From Clostridiaceae bacterium (GTDB taxonomy: Bacteria > Bacillota > Clostridia > DSM-8532), in assembly GCA_025361665.1 (NCBI GenBank), contig JANYKF010000501.1:1-10006 (forward strand): a DNA stretch of 10,006 bases, read 5' to 3'. The translations under genes were made by a program, and so were the position numbers. Position 1 is the first letter of the stretch, and the number at the start of each line of letters is the position of its first letter. The notes beneath the pieces were generated by a model. That model made no database searches. It was not told the DNA's origin and worked only from the letters and a program-made list of their open reading frames with translations. This document shows positions 1 through 5,535 of this stretch, in pieces.

Positions 1-441
1 CGGAAGATGGAAAAGGGAAGCAACGACCCAGTCGATGCTCCTGTTCCGGCCCGATGCATACCGGATGGCATCCTTCGAAATATCCATGCCATAGATGATT
101 GTCCCCGGATCCGGCAGGGCTTTCCGGGCACAGCATGTCCACGCGCCCTCTCCGCATCCTGCGTCAACCAGCACGCGAATTTCCGATCCGAATTTACGGA
201 TCGAATCGGCGAGAGCGGTTCCGAGCACTCCGTATGATCCGCTGTCAAGAAACCGTCTCCGGGCCGCGACCATGTCAAGATTGTCACCGGGAGATTGGCT
301 GTTGCGCTGCGGGTCGGTCAGTAAATTCGCATATCCTTTTGCCGAAAGGTCAAAAGCATGGCCGAAGCGGCATTTCAAGGCGGATCGGTCCTGAAGCAGG
401 GGATGCCTGCACACAGGGCATATCAAAGGGCTCGTATTCAT
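1..441 (-). CDS. rlmA: 23S rRNA (guanine-N1)-methyltransferase, RlmA family (3' end outside window)
   Basis: Minus-strand frame open from an ATG at 441 to the window edge (147 residues seen; the C-terminal part is missing). The start is supported by GGAGG five bases upstream. The first 30 residues form a zinc-binding module typical of RlmA: Cys8, Cys11, Cys24 and His28 (CPVC, then CRFGH). The conserved stretch GYANLL, then PGDN and RRRFLDSG, follows at about 37-68. A Rossmann-fold SAM-binding motif I (VDAGCGEG) is at 92-99, and the next strand GMDIS with its acidic residue is at 118-122. The family methylates N1 of a guanine in hairpin 35 of 23S rRNA (G745 in E. coli, G748 in Gram-positives, where it affects macrolide/tylosin sensitivity). 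Which guanine this enzyme targets cannot be told from the sequence. It is transcribed away from the DUF554 gene across the 18-bp repeat array. The family call is firm; the specificity is not. Confidence 0.85.
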   Translation of the reverse strand, partial: MNTSPLICPVCRHPLLQDRSALKCRFGHAFDLSAKGYANLLTDPQRNSQSPGDNLDMVAARRRFLDSGSYGVLGTALADSIRKFGSEIRVLVDAGCGEGAWTCCARKALPDPGTIIYGMDISKDAIRYASGRNRSIDWVVASLFHLP

Positions 442-521
442 TTCAGCCTCCACCGCAGGGGATTCAGATTCAAGCGTACACGATCCGGCTTCATTCGTCC
501 ATCCCGCGCAAACCAGATCGA

Positions 522-683
522 TCCATATCGTTCTATTCACCCACATCCATCCTTTCGCCCATATCCCTCTATTCACCATTATTCCTCTATTCACCCATAT
601 CCCTCTATTCACCATTATCCCTCTATTCACCCATATCCATCCTTTCGCCCATATCCCTCTATTCACCATTATCCGTCTTTTCC
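522..683. repeat. Nine 18-bp tandem repeats
   Basis: Nine consecutive 18-bp units fill 522-683 with no spacer. The commonest form is CCCATATCCCTCTATTCA, alternating in part with a variant starting CCATTAT. Two units (540-557 and 630-647) end in CCTTTCG instead of CTATTCA. Units 2-4 (540-593) recur as units 7-9 (630-683) with few changes, so there is also a 90-bp higher-order period. The strand shown is pyrimidine-rich and CG-poor compared with its surroundings. The array lies between divergent genes and ends one base before a -35-like hexamer. An 18-bp unit would keep a reading frame, and several frames are open across it, but none looks like a real protein. The function is unknown: a variable-number repeat, a protein-binding array or neutral slippage are all possible. 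Confidence 0.9.
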
Positions 684-712
684 TTTGCAGACGGGGGCTC
701 TCGGTGTATAAT
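684..712 (+). promoter_or_regulatory. Sigma70-type promoter for the DUF554 gene
   Basis: TTTGCA (684-689, four of six matches to TTGACA), a 17-base spacer, then a perfect TATAAT (707-712). It starts immediately after the last 18-bp repeat. Transcription would begin near 719, giving a leader of about 30 bases before the ATG at 752. Confidence 0.65.
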
Positions 713-751
713 CTGTTCAGATTCCATCCCACAACGGAAAGGGCGGCTAAC

Positions 752-1489
752 ATGACGGGACTTGGGACATTGGTCAATGCGGCTGCCATCATTCTGGGCG
801 GAACCGTGGGCTGGCTGGCGAAGAAGGGGATTTCAGAGCGCTTCAAGACCACCGTCATGCAGGGGATCGGGCTCTCGGTCCTCATTGTCGGCTTGTCCGG
901 CAGCCTGCAGGGGATACTCCGGTTCATCGGAGAACCCCGTCTGGACAGGGTATACCTGACCGGCATGATTTTATGCCTTGTCCTTGGAGGTCTGCTCGGG
1001 GAAGCGCTCGAGATCGAAAAACGGCTGGATGGTCTGGGACAATGGTTTCAGAATCAATTCGCCAAGGGTGAAAACACCTTTGCCGAGGGCTTCGTAACGG
1101 CAAGCCTGGTGTATTGCGTCGGCGCGATGGCCATCGTCGGTTCCCTCGAGGATGGTTTGACGGGAAACACCGAGATCCTCTTTGCAAAAGCCATCCTGGA
1201 CGGGGTCAGCGCCGTTGTGTTCGCCGCCACGCTCGGCATGGGTGTCACGTTTTCCTTTTTGCCGGTTCTGCTGTATCAGGGAATCATCACCCTTTTGGCC
1301 GGCGTACTGAAGCCATGGCTGACGGAGGACGTCATCTCGCAGATGTCATTGGTCGGAAGCGTCCTCATCATGGGCATCGGGTTCAACCTGCTGGAAATCC
1401 GCCGAATCAAAGTGGGAAACATGCTGCCGGCCATTTTCATGCCGCTCGTGTTCGATCTCGGATACCGGCTGTTCACAGGCGTCCCGTGA
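752..1489 (+). CDS. DUF554 family integral membrane protein (YqgA/YdfK-like)
   Basis: A 245-residue, strongly hydrophobic protein with about six to seven predicted membrane segments. The N-terminus [15 protein letters not shown] is typical of DUF554 proteins (E. coli YqgA, B. subtilis YdfK). So are the internal [15 protein letters not shown] stretch at about 120-134 and the C-terminal [10 protein letters not shown]. The ATG at 752 is chosen because family homology begins exactly there and the promoter lies 40 bases upstream. The frame could be extended to a GTG at 704, but that codon overlaps the -10 box. The ribosome site (GGAAAGGG, then CGG) is only moderate. The family has been suggested to be a transporter, but its substrate is unknown and nothing here narrows it. 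proS follows 137 bp downstream with no convincing terminator between, so co-transcription is possible. Confidence 0.85.
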   Translation: MTGLGTLVNAAAIILGGTVGWLAKKGISERFKTTVMQGIGLSVLIVGLSGSLQGILRFIGEPRLDRVYLTGMILCLVLGGLLGEALEIEKRLDGLGQWFQNQFAKGENTFAEGFVTASLVYCVGAMAIVGSLEDGLTGNTEILFAKAILDGVSAVVFAATLGMGVTFSFLPVLLYQGIITLLAGVLKPWLTEDVISQMSLVGSVLIMGIGFNLLEIRRIKVGNMLPAIFMPLVFDLGYRLFTGVP

Positions 1490-1626
1490 GTACCGGTTTC
1501 CGGCATGGCAAATGTCGAACGTCCATAATATTATTTCTATGGCAATTGACGAACACCCACGGTATCAGGCAACCTGGAAAATCAGGATCATATTCATTTT
1601 CACAGCATATGCGGGAGGAAACAGGC

Positions 1627-3066
1627 ATGGCAAAAGATGGCAGGAAGCTGGTGGAGGCAATCACGCCGATGGACGCGGATTTCGCCCAATGGTACACGGA
1701 CATCGTGAAGAAAGCGGAGCTCGCGGATTACGCCAGCGTGCGCGGGTGCATGATCATCCGCCCGTACGGCTATGCGATATGGGAGAACATCCAGCGGGAA
1801 CTGGATCGCCGTTTCAAGGAAACAGGCCATGAGAACGTCTCCATGCCCATGTTCATTCCGGAAAGCCTGTTGCAGAAGGAAAAGGACCATGTCGAGGGGT
1901 TCGCCCCGGAAGTGGCCTGGGTCACCCACGGGGGCACAGAAAAACTGGCGGAACGCCTCTGTGTCCGTCCAACGTCGGAGACGCTCTTTTGCGACCACTA
2001 CAAGGACATCATCCAATCCTGGCGCGATCTGCCGAAGCTGTACAACCAATGGTGCTCCGTCGTGCGCTGGGAGAAGACAACCCGCCCGTTCCTGCGTTCG
2101 GTGGAATTCCAATGGCAGGAAGGACATACCGTTCATGCCACGGAGGAGGAAGCCCAGGAGGAAACCCTGCGCATGCTGGATACCTATGCCTCATTCTGCG
2201 AGGATTTTCTGGCCATTCCTGTCCTGAAAGGGCAGAAGACGGAAAAGGAAAAGTTTGCGGGGGCAAAGGCCACCTACACGATCGAGGCGATGATGCACGA
2301 CGGCAAGGCGCTCCAGTCCGGCACATCGCACAATTTCGGCGACGGGTTCGCGAAGGCCTTCGGCATCCAGTTCACCGATCGCGACAATCAGCTCAAATAC
2401 GGACAGCAGACCTCCTGGGGCATGTCCACGCGCATCATCGGGGCCATCATCATGGTCCATGGAGATGACAGCGGTCTGAAGCTGCCGCCGAGGGTCGCCC
2501 CGGTCCAGCTGATCATCGTGCCCGTCCAGTCTCAGGTGCAGGGCGTGAAGGAGAAGGCGGAGGAACTGAAGGCCGCCTTGTCGAGGATCTGCCGTGTGAA
2601 GATCGATGAGTCCGACAAACAGCCCGGCTGGAAATTTGCGGAGCATGAAATGCGCGGCGTGCCGATCCGGCTGGAAGTGGGGCCGAAGGATATCCTGAAG
2701 GAACAGGTCGTTCTGGTCCGGCGTGACAGCCGTGAAAAACTGTTTGTTCCGATGGCGGAGCTGGAATCGACCGTGATGAAAGTCCTGGAAGACATTCAGG
2801 CATCCATGTTCGCCAGGGCGCTGGAACTGCGCGAATCCAGGACAACGACCGCCGTGTCGATGCCTGAGTTCACCGCACAGCTGGATGGGAGGCAGGGATT
2901 CATCAAAGCCATGTGGTGCGGGGAGCGGGCCTGTGAAGAGGCCATCAAGGAGAAGACGGCAGCCACGGCTCGTTTGATGCCGTTTGACCAGACTCCCGTC
3001 GGAGAAACCTGCGTTTGCTGCGGCAAGCCGGCAAAGCGCCTGGTTGTCTGGGGCAGGGCGTATTGA
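1627..3066 (+). CDS. proS: Prolyl-tRNA synthetase, ProS type 3 (archaeal/eukaryal-like)
   Basis: A 479-residue class II aminoacyl-tRNA synthetase that attaches proline to tRNA-Pro in the cytoplasm. The ATG at 1627 has GGGAGGA eight bases upstream and gives the length usual for type 3 ProRS. The frame is open far upstream, but that part overlaps the DUF554 gene. Visible motifs: the proline-binding PTSE loop (115-118), motif 2 ([14 protein letters not shown], about 155-168, with Arg157), the [15 protein letters not shown] stretch (232-246), and motif 3 ([17 protein letters not shown], 265-281, with Arg269). An anticodon-binding domain (about 290-400) and a C-terminal zinc-type domain follow, with Cys431, Cys436, Cys462 and Cys464/465, ending in the typical terminal Tyr. 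There is no INS editing insertion, as expected for type 3. The 137-bp leader shows no T-box antiterminator. Confidence 0.97.
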   Translation: MAKDGRKLVEAITPMDADFAQWYTDIVKKAELADYASVRGCMIIRPYGYAIWENIQRELDRRFKETGHENVSMPMFIPESLLQKEKDHVEGFAPEVAWVTHGGTEKLAERLCVRPTSETLFCDHYKDIIQSWRDLPKLYNQWCSVVRWEKTTRPFLRSVEFQWQEGHTVHATEEEAQEETLRMLDTYASFCEDFLAIPVLKGQKTEKEKFAGAKATYTIEAMMHDGKALQSGTSHNFGDGFAKAFGIQFTDRDNQLKYGQQTSWGMSTRIIGAIIMVHGDDSGLKLPPRVAPVQLIIVPVQSQVQGVKEKAEELKAALSRICRVKIDESDKQPGWKFAEHEMRGVPIRLEVGPKDILKEQVVLVRRDSREKLFVPMAELESTVMKVLEDIQASMFARALELRESRTTTAVSMPEFTAQLDGRQGFIKAMWCGERACEEAIKEKTAATARLMPFDQTPVGETCVCCGKPAKRLVVWGRAY

Positions 3067-3115
3067 GTCATTTCCATCACGCTTTCACGCACGCTTCCAA
3101 AGTTGATTCTCGTGC

Positions 3116-3138
3116 AAAAAGTCGATTTTCGACTTTTT
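3116..3138 (+). terminator. Probable terminator downstream of proS
   Basis: A perfect 10-bp inverted repeat (AAAAAGTCGA / TCGACTTTTT) around a 3-base loop, 49 bp after the proS stop. The descending arm ends in five T, so it can act as an intrinsic terminator. The matching A-run on the other side makes it potentially bidirectional. Confidence 0.6.
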
Positions 3139-3168
3139 CATGCAAGTTGCATTTTGCAGCTTCGGTGC

Positions 3169-3194
3169 CATCCGGCGGCAAATGCCGCCGGATG
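3169..3194. repeat. GC-rich palindrome (REP-like hairpin)
   Basis: An 11-bp perfect inverted repeat, CATCCGGCGGC / GCCGCCGGATG, with the loop AAAT. It is G+C-rich, has no T-tail and does not look like a terminator. It recalls REP-type intergenic palindromes, but only this one copy is visible. Confidence 0.7.
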
Positions 3195-3213
3195 CATCGA
3201 ACCACGTGATTTG

Positions 3214-3248
3214 GTATGTTGAAGGCACAAAATGTGCCTTCAACATAC
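3214..3248. repeat. 16-bp perfect inverted repeat
   Basis: GTATGTTGAAGGCACA (3214-3229) and its exact complement (3233-3248) around the loop AAA. It is the longest of five hairpins in this gap. No open reading frame or T-run accompanies it. Confidence 0.8.
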
Positions 3249-3267
3249 AGGATGTCTCTGACATCCT
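3249..3267. repeat. 8-bp inverted repeat
   Basis: AGGATGTC / GACATCCT around the loop TCT, directly abutting the preceding 16-bp hairpin and the following one. Confidence 0.6.
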
Positions 3268-3302
3268 GGTATAAAAACTTACAAAAGCGAGTTTTTATAC
3301 CA
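3267..3302. repeat. 13-bp inverted repeat with 10-base loop
   Basis: TGGTATAAAAACT (3267-3279) and its exact complement (3290-3302) around a 10-base loop. The descending arm carries five T and could terminate weakly. It shares its first base with the previous hairpin. Confidence 0.65.
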
Positions 3303-3307
3303 GAATC

Positions 3308-3346
3308 AAAGTTCTTTTCCAAGGTTCTTTTCCAAAGTTCTTTTCC
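3308..3346 (+). repeat. Three 13-bp direct repeats upstream of the tRNA promoter
   Basis: AAAGTTCTTTTCC, AAGGTTCTTTTCC and AAAGTTCTTTTCC stand head to tail and end exactly at the -35 hexamer (3347). Their place and pyrimidine-rich nature would fit an upstream activating region or a factor-binding array, but 13 bp is not one helical turn. Simple slippage is an equally good explanation. Confidence 0.75.
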
Positions 3347-3376
3347 TTGACAATCCTGTGCAAATTGCCTTATAAT
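3347..3376 (+). promoter_or_regulatory. Strong sigma70-type promoter of the tRNA operon
   Basis: Perfect TTGACA (3347-3352), an 18-base spacer, perfect TATAAT (3371-3376). The start would be near 3383, about 24 bases before tRNA-His. Such consensus promoters are typical of stable RNA operons. Confidence 0.9.
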
Positions 3377-3406
3377 ACGACTTGTCCTTTCAAGTACCCT
3401 TTTCAC

Positions 3407-3483
3407 GGTGGGTGTAGCTCAATCGGCAGAGCGCCAGATTGTGGTTCTGGAGGTCATGGGTTCGATCCCCATTACCCACCCCA
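3407..3483 (+). tRNA. tRNA-His (anticodon GTG)
   Basis: A full cloverleaf can be folded. The acceptor stem GTGGGTG / TACCCAC has an extra encoded G at -1 (3407) facing discriminator C73 (3480), the identity mark of histidine tRNA. The D-arm is GCTC/GAGC. The anticodon stem CCAGA/TCTGG has the loop TTGTGGT, with anticodon GTG at 3441-3443. The T-arm is ATGGG-TTCGATC-CCCAT. CCA is encoded at 3481-3483. It is transcribed from the 3347-3376 promoter together with tRNA-Gln, 91 bp downstream. Confidence 0.97.
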
Positions 3484-3574
3484 TTTCCCGCGACAGGCCA
3501 ATAGAGGTTGGAAGCTGTGAATTTCTCCGGCTTCCAGCTTCGAACGTCTGACGGTCACCGGAAAAGTCATCCGT

Positions 3575-3650
3575 TGGGATGTCGCCAAGCTGGTAAGGCA
3601 CCAGACTTTGACTCTGGCATTCGTAGGTTCGAGTCCTCCCATCCCAGCCA
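3575..3650 (+). tRNA. tRNA-Gln (anticodon TTG)
   Basis: The acceptor stem TGGGATG / CATCCCA is perfect, including the U1-A72 pair typical of glutamine tRNA, with discriminator G (3647) and encoded CCA (3648-3650). The D-stem is GCC/GGC. The anticodon stem CCAGA/TCTGG has the loop CTTTGAC, with anticodon TTG at 3608-3610. The T-stem GTAGG / CCTCC has one internal mismatch (U50 opposite C64); the T-loop TTCGAGT is normal. Otherwise it is canonical and probably functional. Confidence 0.95.
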
Positions 3651-3652
3651 GT

Positions 3653-3684
3653 AAGGGGATTGTCTCAAAAGAGACAGTCCTTTT
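3653..3684 (+). terminator. Intrinsic terminator of the tRNA operon
   Basis: The hairpin GGATTGTCTC / GAGACAGTCC (one G-T wobble) has the loop AAAA and is followed by TTTT, three bases after the tRNA-Gln CCA end. Confidence 0.85.
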
Positions 3685-3705
3685 CACTGCAGCGGCCATG
3701 CCGCC

Positions 3706-3941
3706 TCAGATCAGTGTACGCTTGAGTAAATAATGAGGCTTTGCCGTATTGTCATATCCATTGTTTCTGATGTATGCAGCGGAAAACCATTCCCAATTCA
3801 CATCGGCGTCTTTCCCGGCCTTTTGGCAGATGGTGAGCGCATCGGCATCCATACCGGACAGGCAAGATCCGCTTTGCGGAAATATGCGTTTGGCGTTGCC
3901 TGGTAGATTTCAACAAGATTCCCTTTGTGCATGCGTTCCAT
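3706..3941 (-). pseudogene. Possible frameshifted small gene, unrecognised
   Basis: On the minus strand an ATG at 3941 has an excellent ribosome site (GAAGGAG, five bases upstream). It opens a frame beginning MERMHKGNLVEIYQ and continuing through NAYFRKADLACP. That frame then turns Arg/Pro/Met-rich and ends at 3798-3800. From about 3852 the neighbouring frame continues with protein-like sequence: MDADALTICQKAGKDADVNW, then EWFSAAYIRNNGYDN, ending with TGA at 3706-3708. The span of 236 bases is one base short of a whole number of codons, so a single-base indel near 3853-3865 would restore a product of about 78 residues. I do not recognise the family. Alternatives are two unrelated short frames, a sequencing error, or chance. 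It is divergent from the CDGSH gene. Confidence 0.4.
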
Positions 3942-3972
3942 CAGAGCTCCTTCGCTGATGAACGGAAAACTT

Positions 3973-4030
3973 CCCGTTCGGATGCACGTGGCTGGAAGGA
4001 AAGGAAATGGCCCGTTCTGATGCACGTGGC
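3973..4030. repeat. Pair of 20-bp direct repeats
   Basis: 3973-3992 and 4011-4030 match at 19 of 20 bases (CCCGTTC[G/T]GATGCACGTGGC), offset by 38 bp. The second copy covers the -35 zone of the promoter ahead of the CDGSH gene, and the pair sits between divergent reading frames. An operator pair is possible; a simple duplication is the alternative. Confidence 0.75.
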
Positions 4031-4040
4031 CGCCGGGGTA

Positions 4041-4049
4041 TGGTAAAAT
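4041..4049 (+). promoter_or_regulatory. Extended -10 promoter of the iron-sulfur operon
   Basis: TGGTAAAAT contains the TGn extension and a -10 box one base off consensus. The -35 region (about 4021-4026) is poor and lies inside the second 20-bp direct repeat, which suggests a regulated promoter. The leader to the ATG at 4125 would be about 70 bases. Confidence 0.5.
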
Positions 4050-4124
4050 GAAGCGGTGCGCCGGGAAATGAATCGGGGTTCTGATTGGTGGAAATACGGG
4101 ATTCACGTGATGGAGGGATTTTTC

Positions 4125-4814
4125 ATGCCGGACAGCAGGATGCGTTGTCGGATCAAAGTCACAAGAAACGGTCCGTATCTTTTATCGGGTTCGATCCCGC
4201 TGAATCGGATGAGCATTGTTTCCCCCTCCGCGAATGGGCATTTGGCCTGGACGACGGATCTGCAGTTCCCTCCGGATGAAACCTATGCCCTGTGCCGATG
4301 CGGAAAATCCGGACTCAAGCCTTTCTGCGACGGTTCCCATGTTTCAGCCTGTTTTGATGGAACGGAGACGGCCGTGCTGGAAATCCGGGATGATCCCGAT
4401 GAAGTCCTCGAGGGTCCCACCCTGATTCTGCATGACCATGAGGAACTGTGCAGCGCGTCCAACTTTTGCCACAGGATGGGGAACGTATGGAATGCCGTGG
4501 AAAAATCCGATGAGGAACCATATCGGGAAATAGCCGTGTATGAAGCGTCCTGCTGCCCTTCGGGGCGGCTTGTCCTGGAAGACAGGGTTTCGCGGATATC
4601 ATGTGAAACGGCAGTCGAACCTTCTGCCTCGCTTGTTGAAGATCGATCGGAAAATGTGAGCGGGCCCGTCTGGGTCAAAGGAAACATCCCGATAGAATCC
4701 GCCGATGGCCGGACCTATCAGGTGCGGTGCCGGGTGACCCTTTGCCGCTGCGGTTCATCCGAAAACAAACCATTCTGTGACGGCACCCACATGGACGTCG
4801 GCTTCAAGGAATGA
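4125..4814 (+). CDS. Iron-sulfur protein with two CDGSH domains
   Basis: A 229-residue protein with CDGSH [2Fe-2S]-binding signatures at both ends. The first has Cys57, Cys59, Cys68 and His72 (CRCG, then PFCDGSH). The second has Cys207, Cys209, Cys218 and His222 (CRCG, then PFCDGTH). Both show the C-X-C-X8-C-X3-H ligand spacing. Each domain is preceded by a short beta-rich stretch; the middle (about 100-160) adds Cys109, Cys115, Cys143, Cys144 and Cys160 and may bind a further cluster. CDGSH domains hold redox-active, pH-sensitive clusters and are linked to electron or cluster transfer; the specific role here is unknown. The ATG at 4125 is preferred because GGAGGG lies seven bases upstream; in-frame ATGs at 4110 and 4056 have no comparable site. 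The next gene is virtually contiguous, so the two form an operon. No signal peptide or membrane segment is seen, so it is probably cytosolic. Confidence 0.88.
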   Translation: MPDSRMRCRIKVTRNGPYLLSGSIPLNRMSIVSPSANGHLAWTTDLQFPPDETYALCRCGKSGLKPFCDGSHVSACFDGTETAVLEIRDDPDEVLEGPTLILHDHEELCSASNFCHRMGNVWNAVEKSDEEPYREIAVYEASCCPSGRLVLEDRVSRISCETAVEPSASLVEDRSENVSGPVWVKGNIPIESADGRTYQVRCRVTLCRCGSSENKPFCDGTHMDVGFKE

Positions 4815-4816
4815 CC

Positions 4817-5470
4817 ATGAAGATTGTGTATAATCCGGGCTGCGCCTTAAGCATATACAAGCCGGAGACAGCAGGCAAGGTGCTGCGGTTCCTGAACGGG
4901 CACCATTTTGCCGTGGACAGGCACGAAATTTGCTGCAGGCATCTTCCCGAGCTTCCGGACGGCACCTTGATCATCAATACGTGCGCGGGCTGCGACAGGC
5001 GTTTTGGCAGCCTGTACGAGGGAATCTCCACGATCTCCTTATGGGAGATCCTCGAACAGATGGAAAGCTTCCCATATCCCGATTATGCCGGAATGGAAAT
5101 GACCATTCACGATGCCTGCCCGGTGCGGACAAAACCGCAAGTGCACCAGGCTGTTCGGATTTTGCTGAATAGAATGAATATTGAAGTCGTGGAATCCGAG
5201 TACCACGGGGTCCGCTCCATTTGCTGCGGGGACGATTTTTACCCTTCGCTGCCGGTTGATGAAGTCAACAGGAAAATGAAGGATCGAGCAGAGTCCCTGC
5301 CTGTCGACGATGTATGCGTTTATTGTGTTTCCTGCATCAAGGCGATGAAAATCGGCGGGAAAAAGCCAAGATATCTTCTGGATTTGCTGTTTGCAGAAGA
5401 GACGGACCCACAAACCTATGAAACCGTTGAATGGCACAAGCAGCTTCAGGAATATATTGACAGGCGTTAG
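4817..5470 (+). CDS. CCG-domain (HdrB-like) iron-sulfur protein
   Basis: A 217-residue cysteine-rich protein with two CCG-type half-domains, as in heterodisulfide reductase subunit B and related oxidoreductases. Half one has Cys9, Cys39-Cys40 and Cys56/Cys59 (the Gly after the Cys pair is Arg). Half two has Cys101, Cys136-Cys137-Gly138 and Cys170/Cys173. In HdrB such motifs bind unusual non-cubane [4Fe-4S] clusters. At 217 residues it is shorter than typical HdrB (near 290). The ATG at 4817 is preferred because AAGGA lies six bases upstream; an ATG at 4811, overlapping the CDGSH stop, is the alternative and would add two residues. Tight coupling to the CDGSH gene suggests a joint electron-transfer or redox-sensing task, but no partner dehydrogenase is visible. 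The family call is good; the substrate is unknown. Confidence 0.85.
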   Translation: MKIVYNPGCALSIYKPETAGKVLRFLNGHHFAVDRHEICCRHLPELPDGTLIINTCAGCDRRFGSLYEGISTISLWEILEQMESFPYPDYAGMEMTIHDACPVRTKPQVHQAVRILLNRMNIEVVESEYHGVRSICCGDDFYPSLPVDEVNRKMKDRAESLPVDDVCVYCVSCIKAMKIGGKKPRYLLDLLFAEETDPQTYETVEWHKQLQEYIDRR

Positions 5471-5535
5471 ATGCCTGCTAGTCCCGGATCAAAGATGATC
5501 TGACCGGTTTCCAAAACAGGAAGGCCTTTTCCCTC

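Noticed and set aside
522..683. CRISPR array
   Set aside because: The 18-bp units are contiguous with no unique spacers, and no cas genes are present.
358..711. Open frames through the 18-bp array coding for HPYPSIHHYPS-like repeat peptides
   Set aside because: They arise only because 18 is a multiple of three and the unit lacks stops. There is no ribosome site, and they overlap the rlmA start and the DUF554 promoter.
704..751. GTG at 704 as the start of the DUF554 protein
   Set aside because: It overlaps the TATAAT box and adds 16 residues that look unlike the family; the ATG at 752 matches the family N-terminus.
1490..1626. T-box riboswitch ahead of proS
   Set aside because: The gap is only 137 bp and shows no T-box consensus or antiterminator/terminator pair.
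1114..1626. N-terminal extension of proS
   Set aside because: The frame is merely open through the DUF554 gene; the extra residues are Arg/His-rich shadow translation, and the family start with a good ribosome site is at 1627.
3169..3248. Insertion-sequence terminal inverted repeats
   Set aside because: The arms face each other across 3-4 base loops; there is no transposase and no target-site duplication.
3490..3574. A third tRNA or other RNA gene between tRNA-His and tRNA-Gln
   Set aside because: Only a weak stem (GGAAGC/GCTTCC) can be formed; no cloverleaf. It is most likely a processing spacer.
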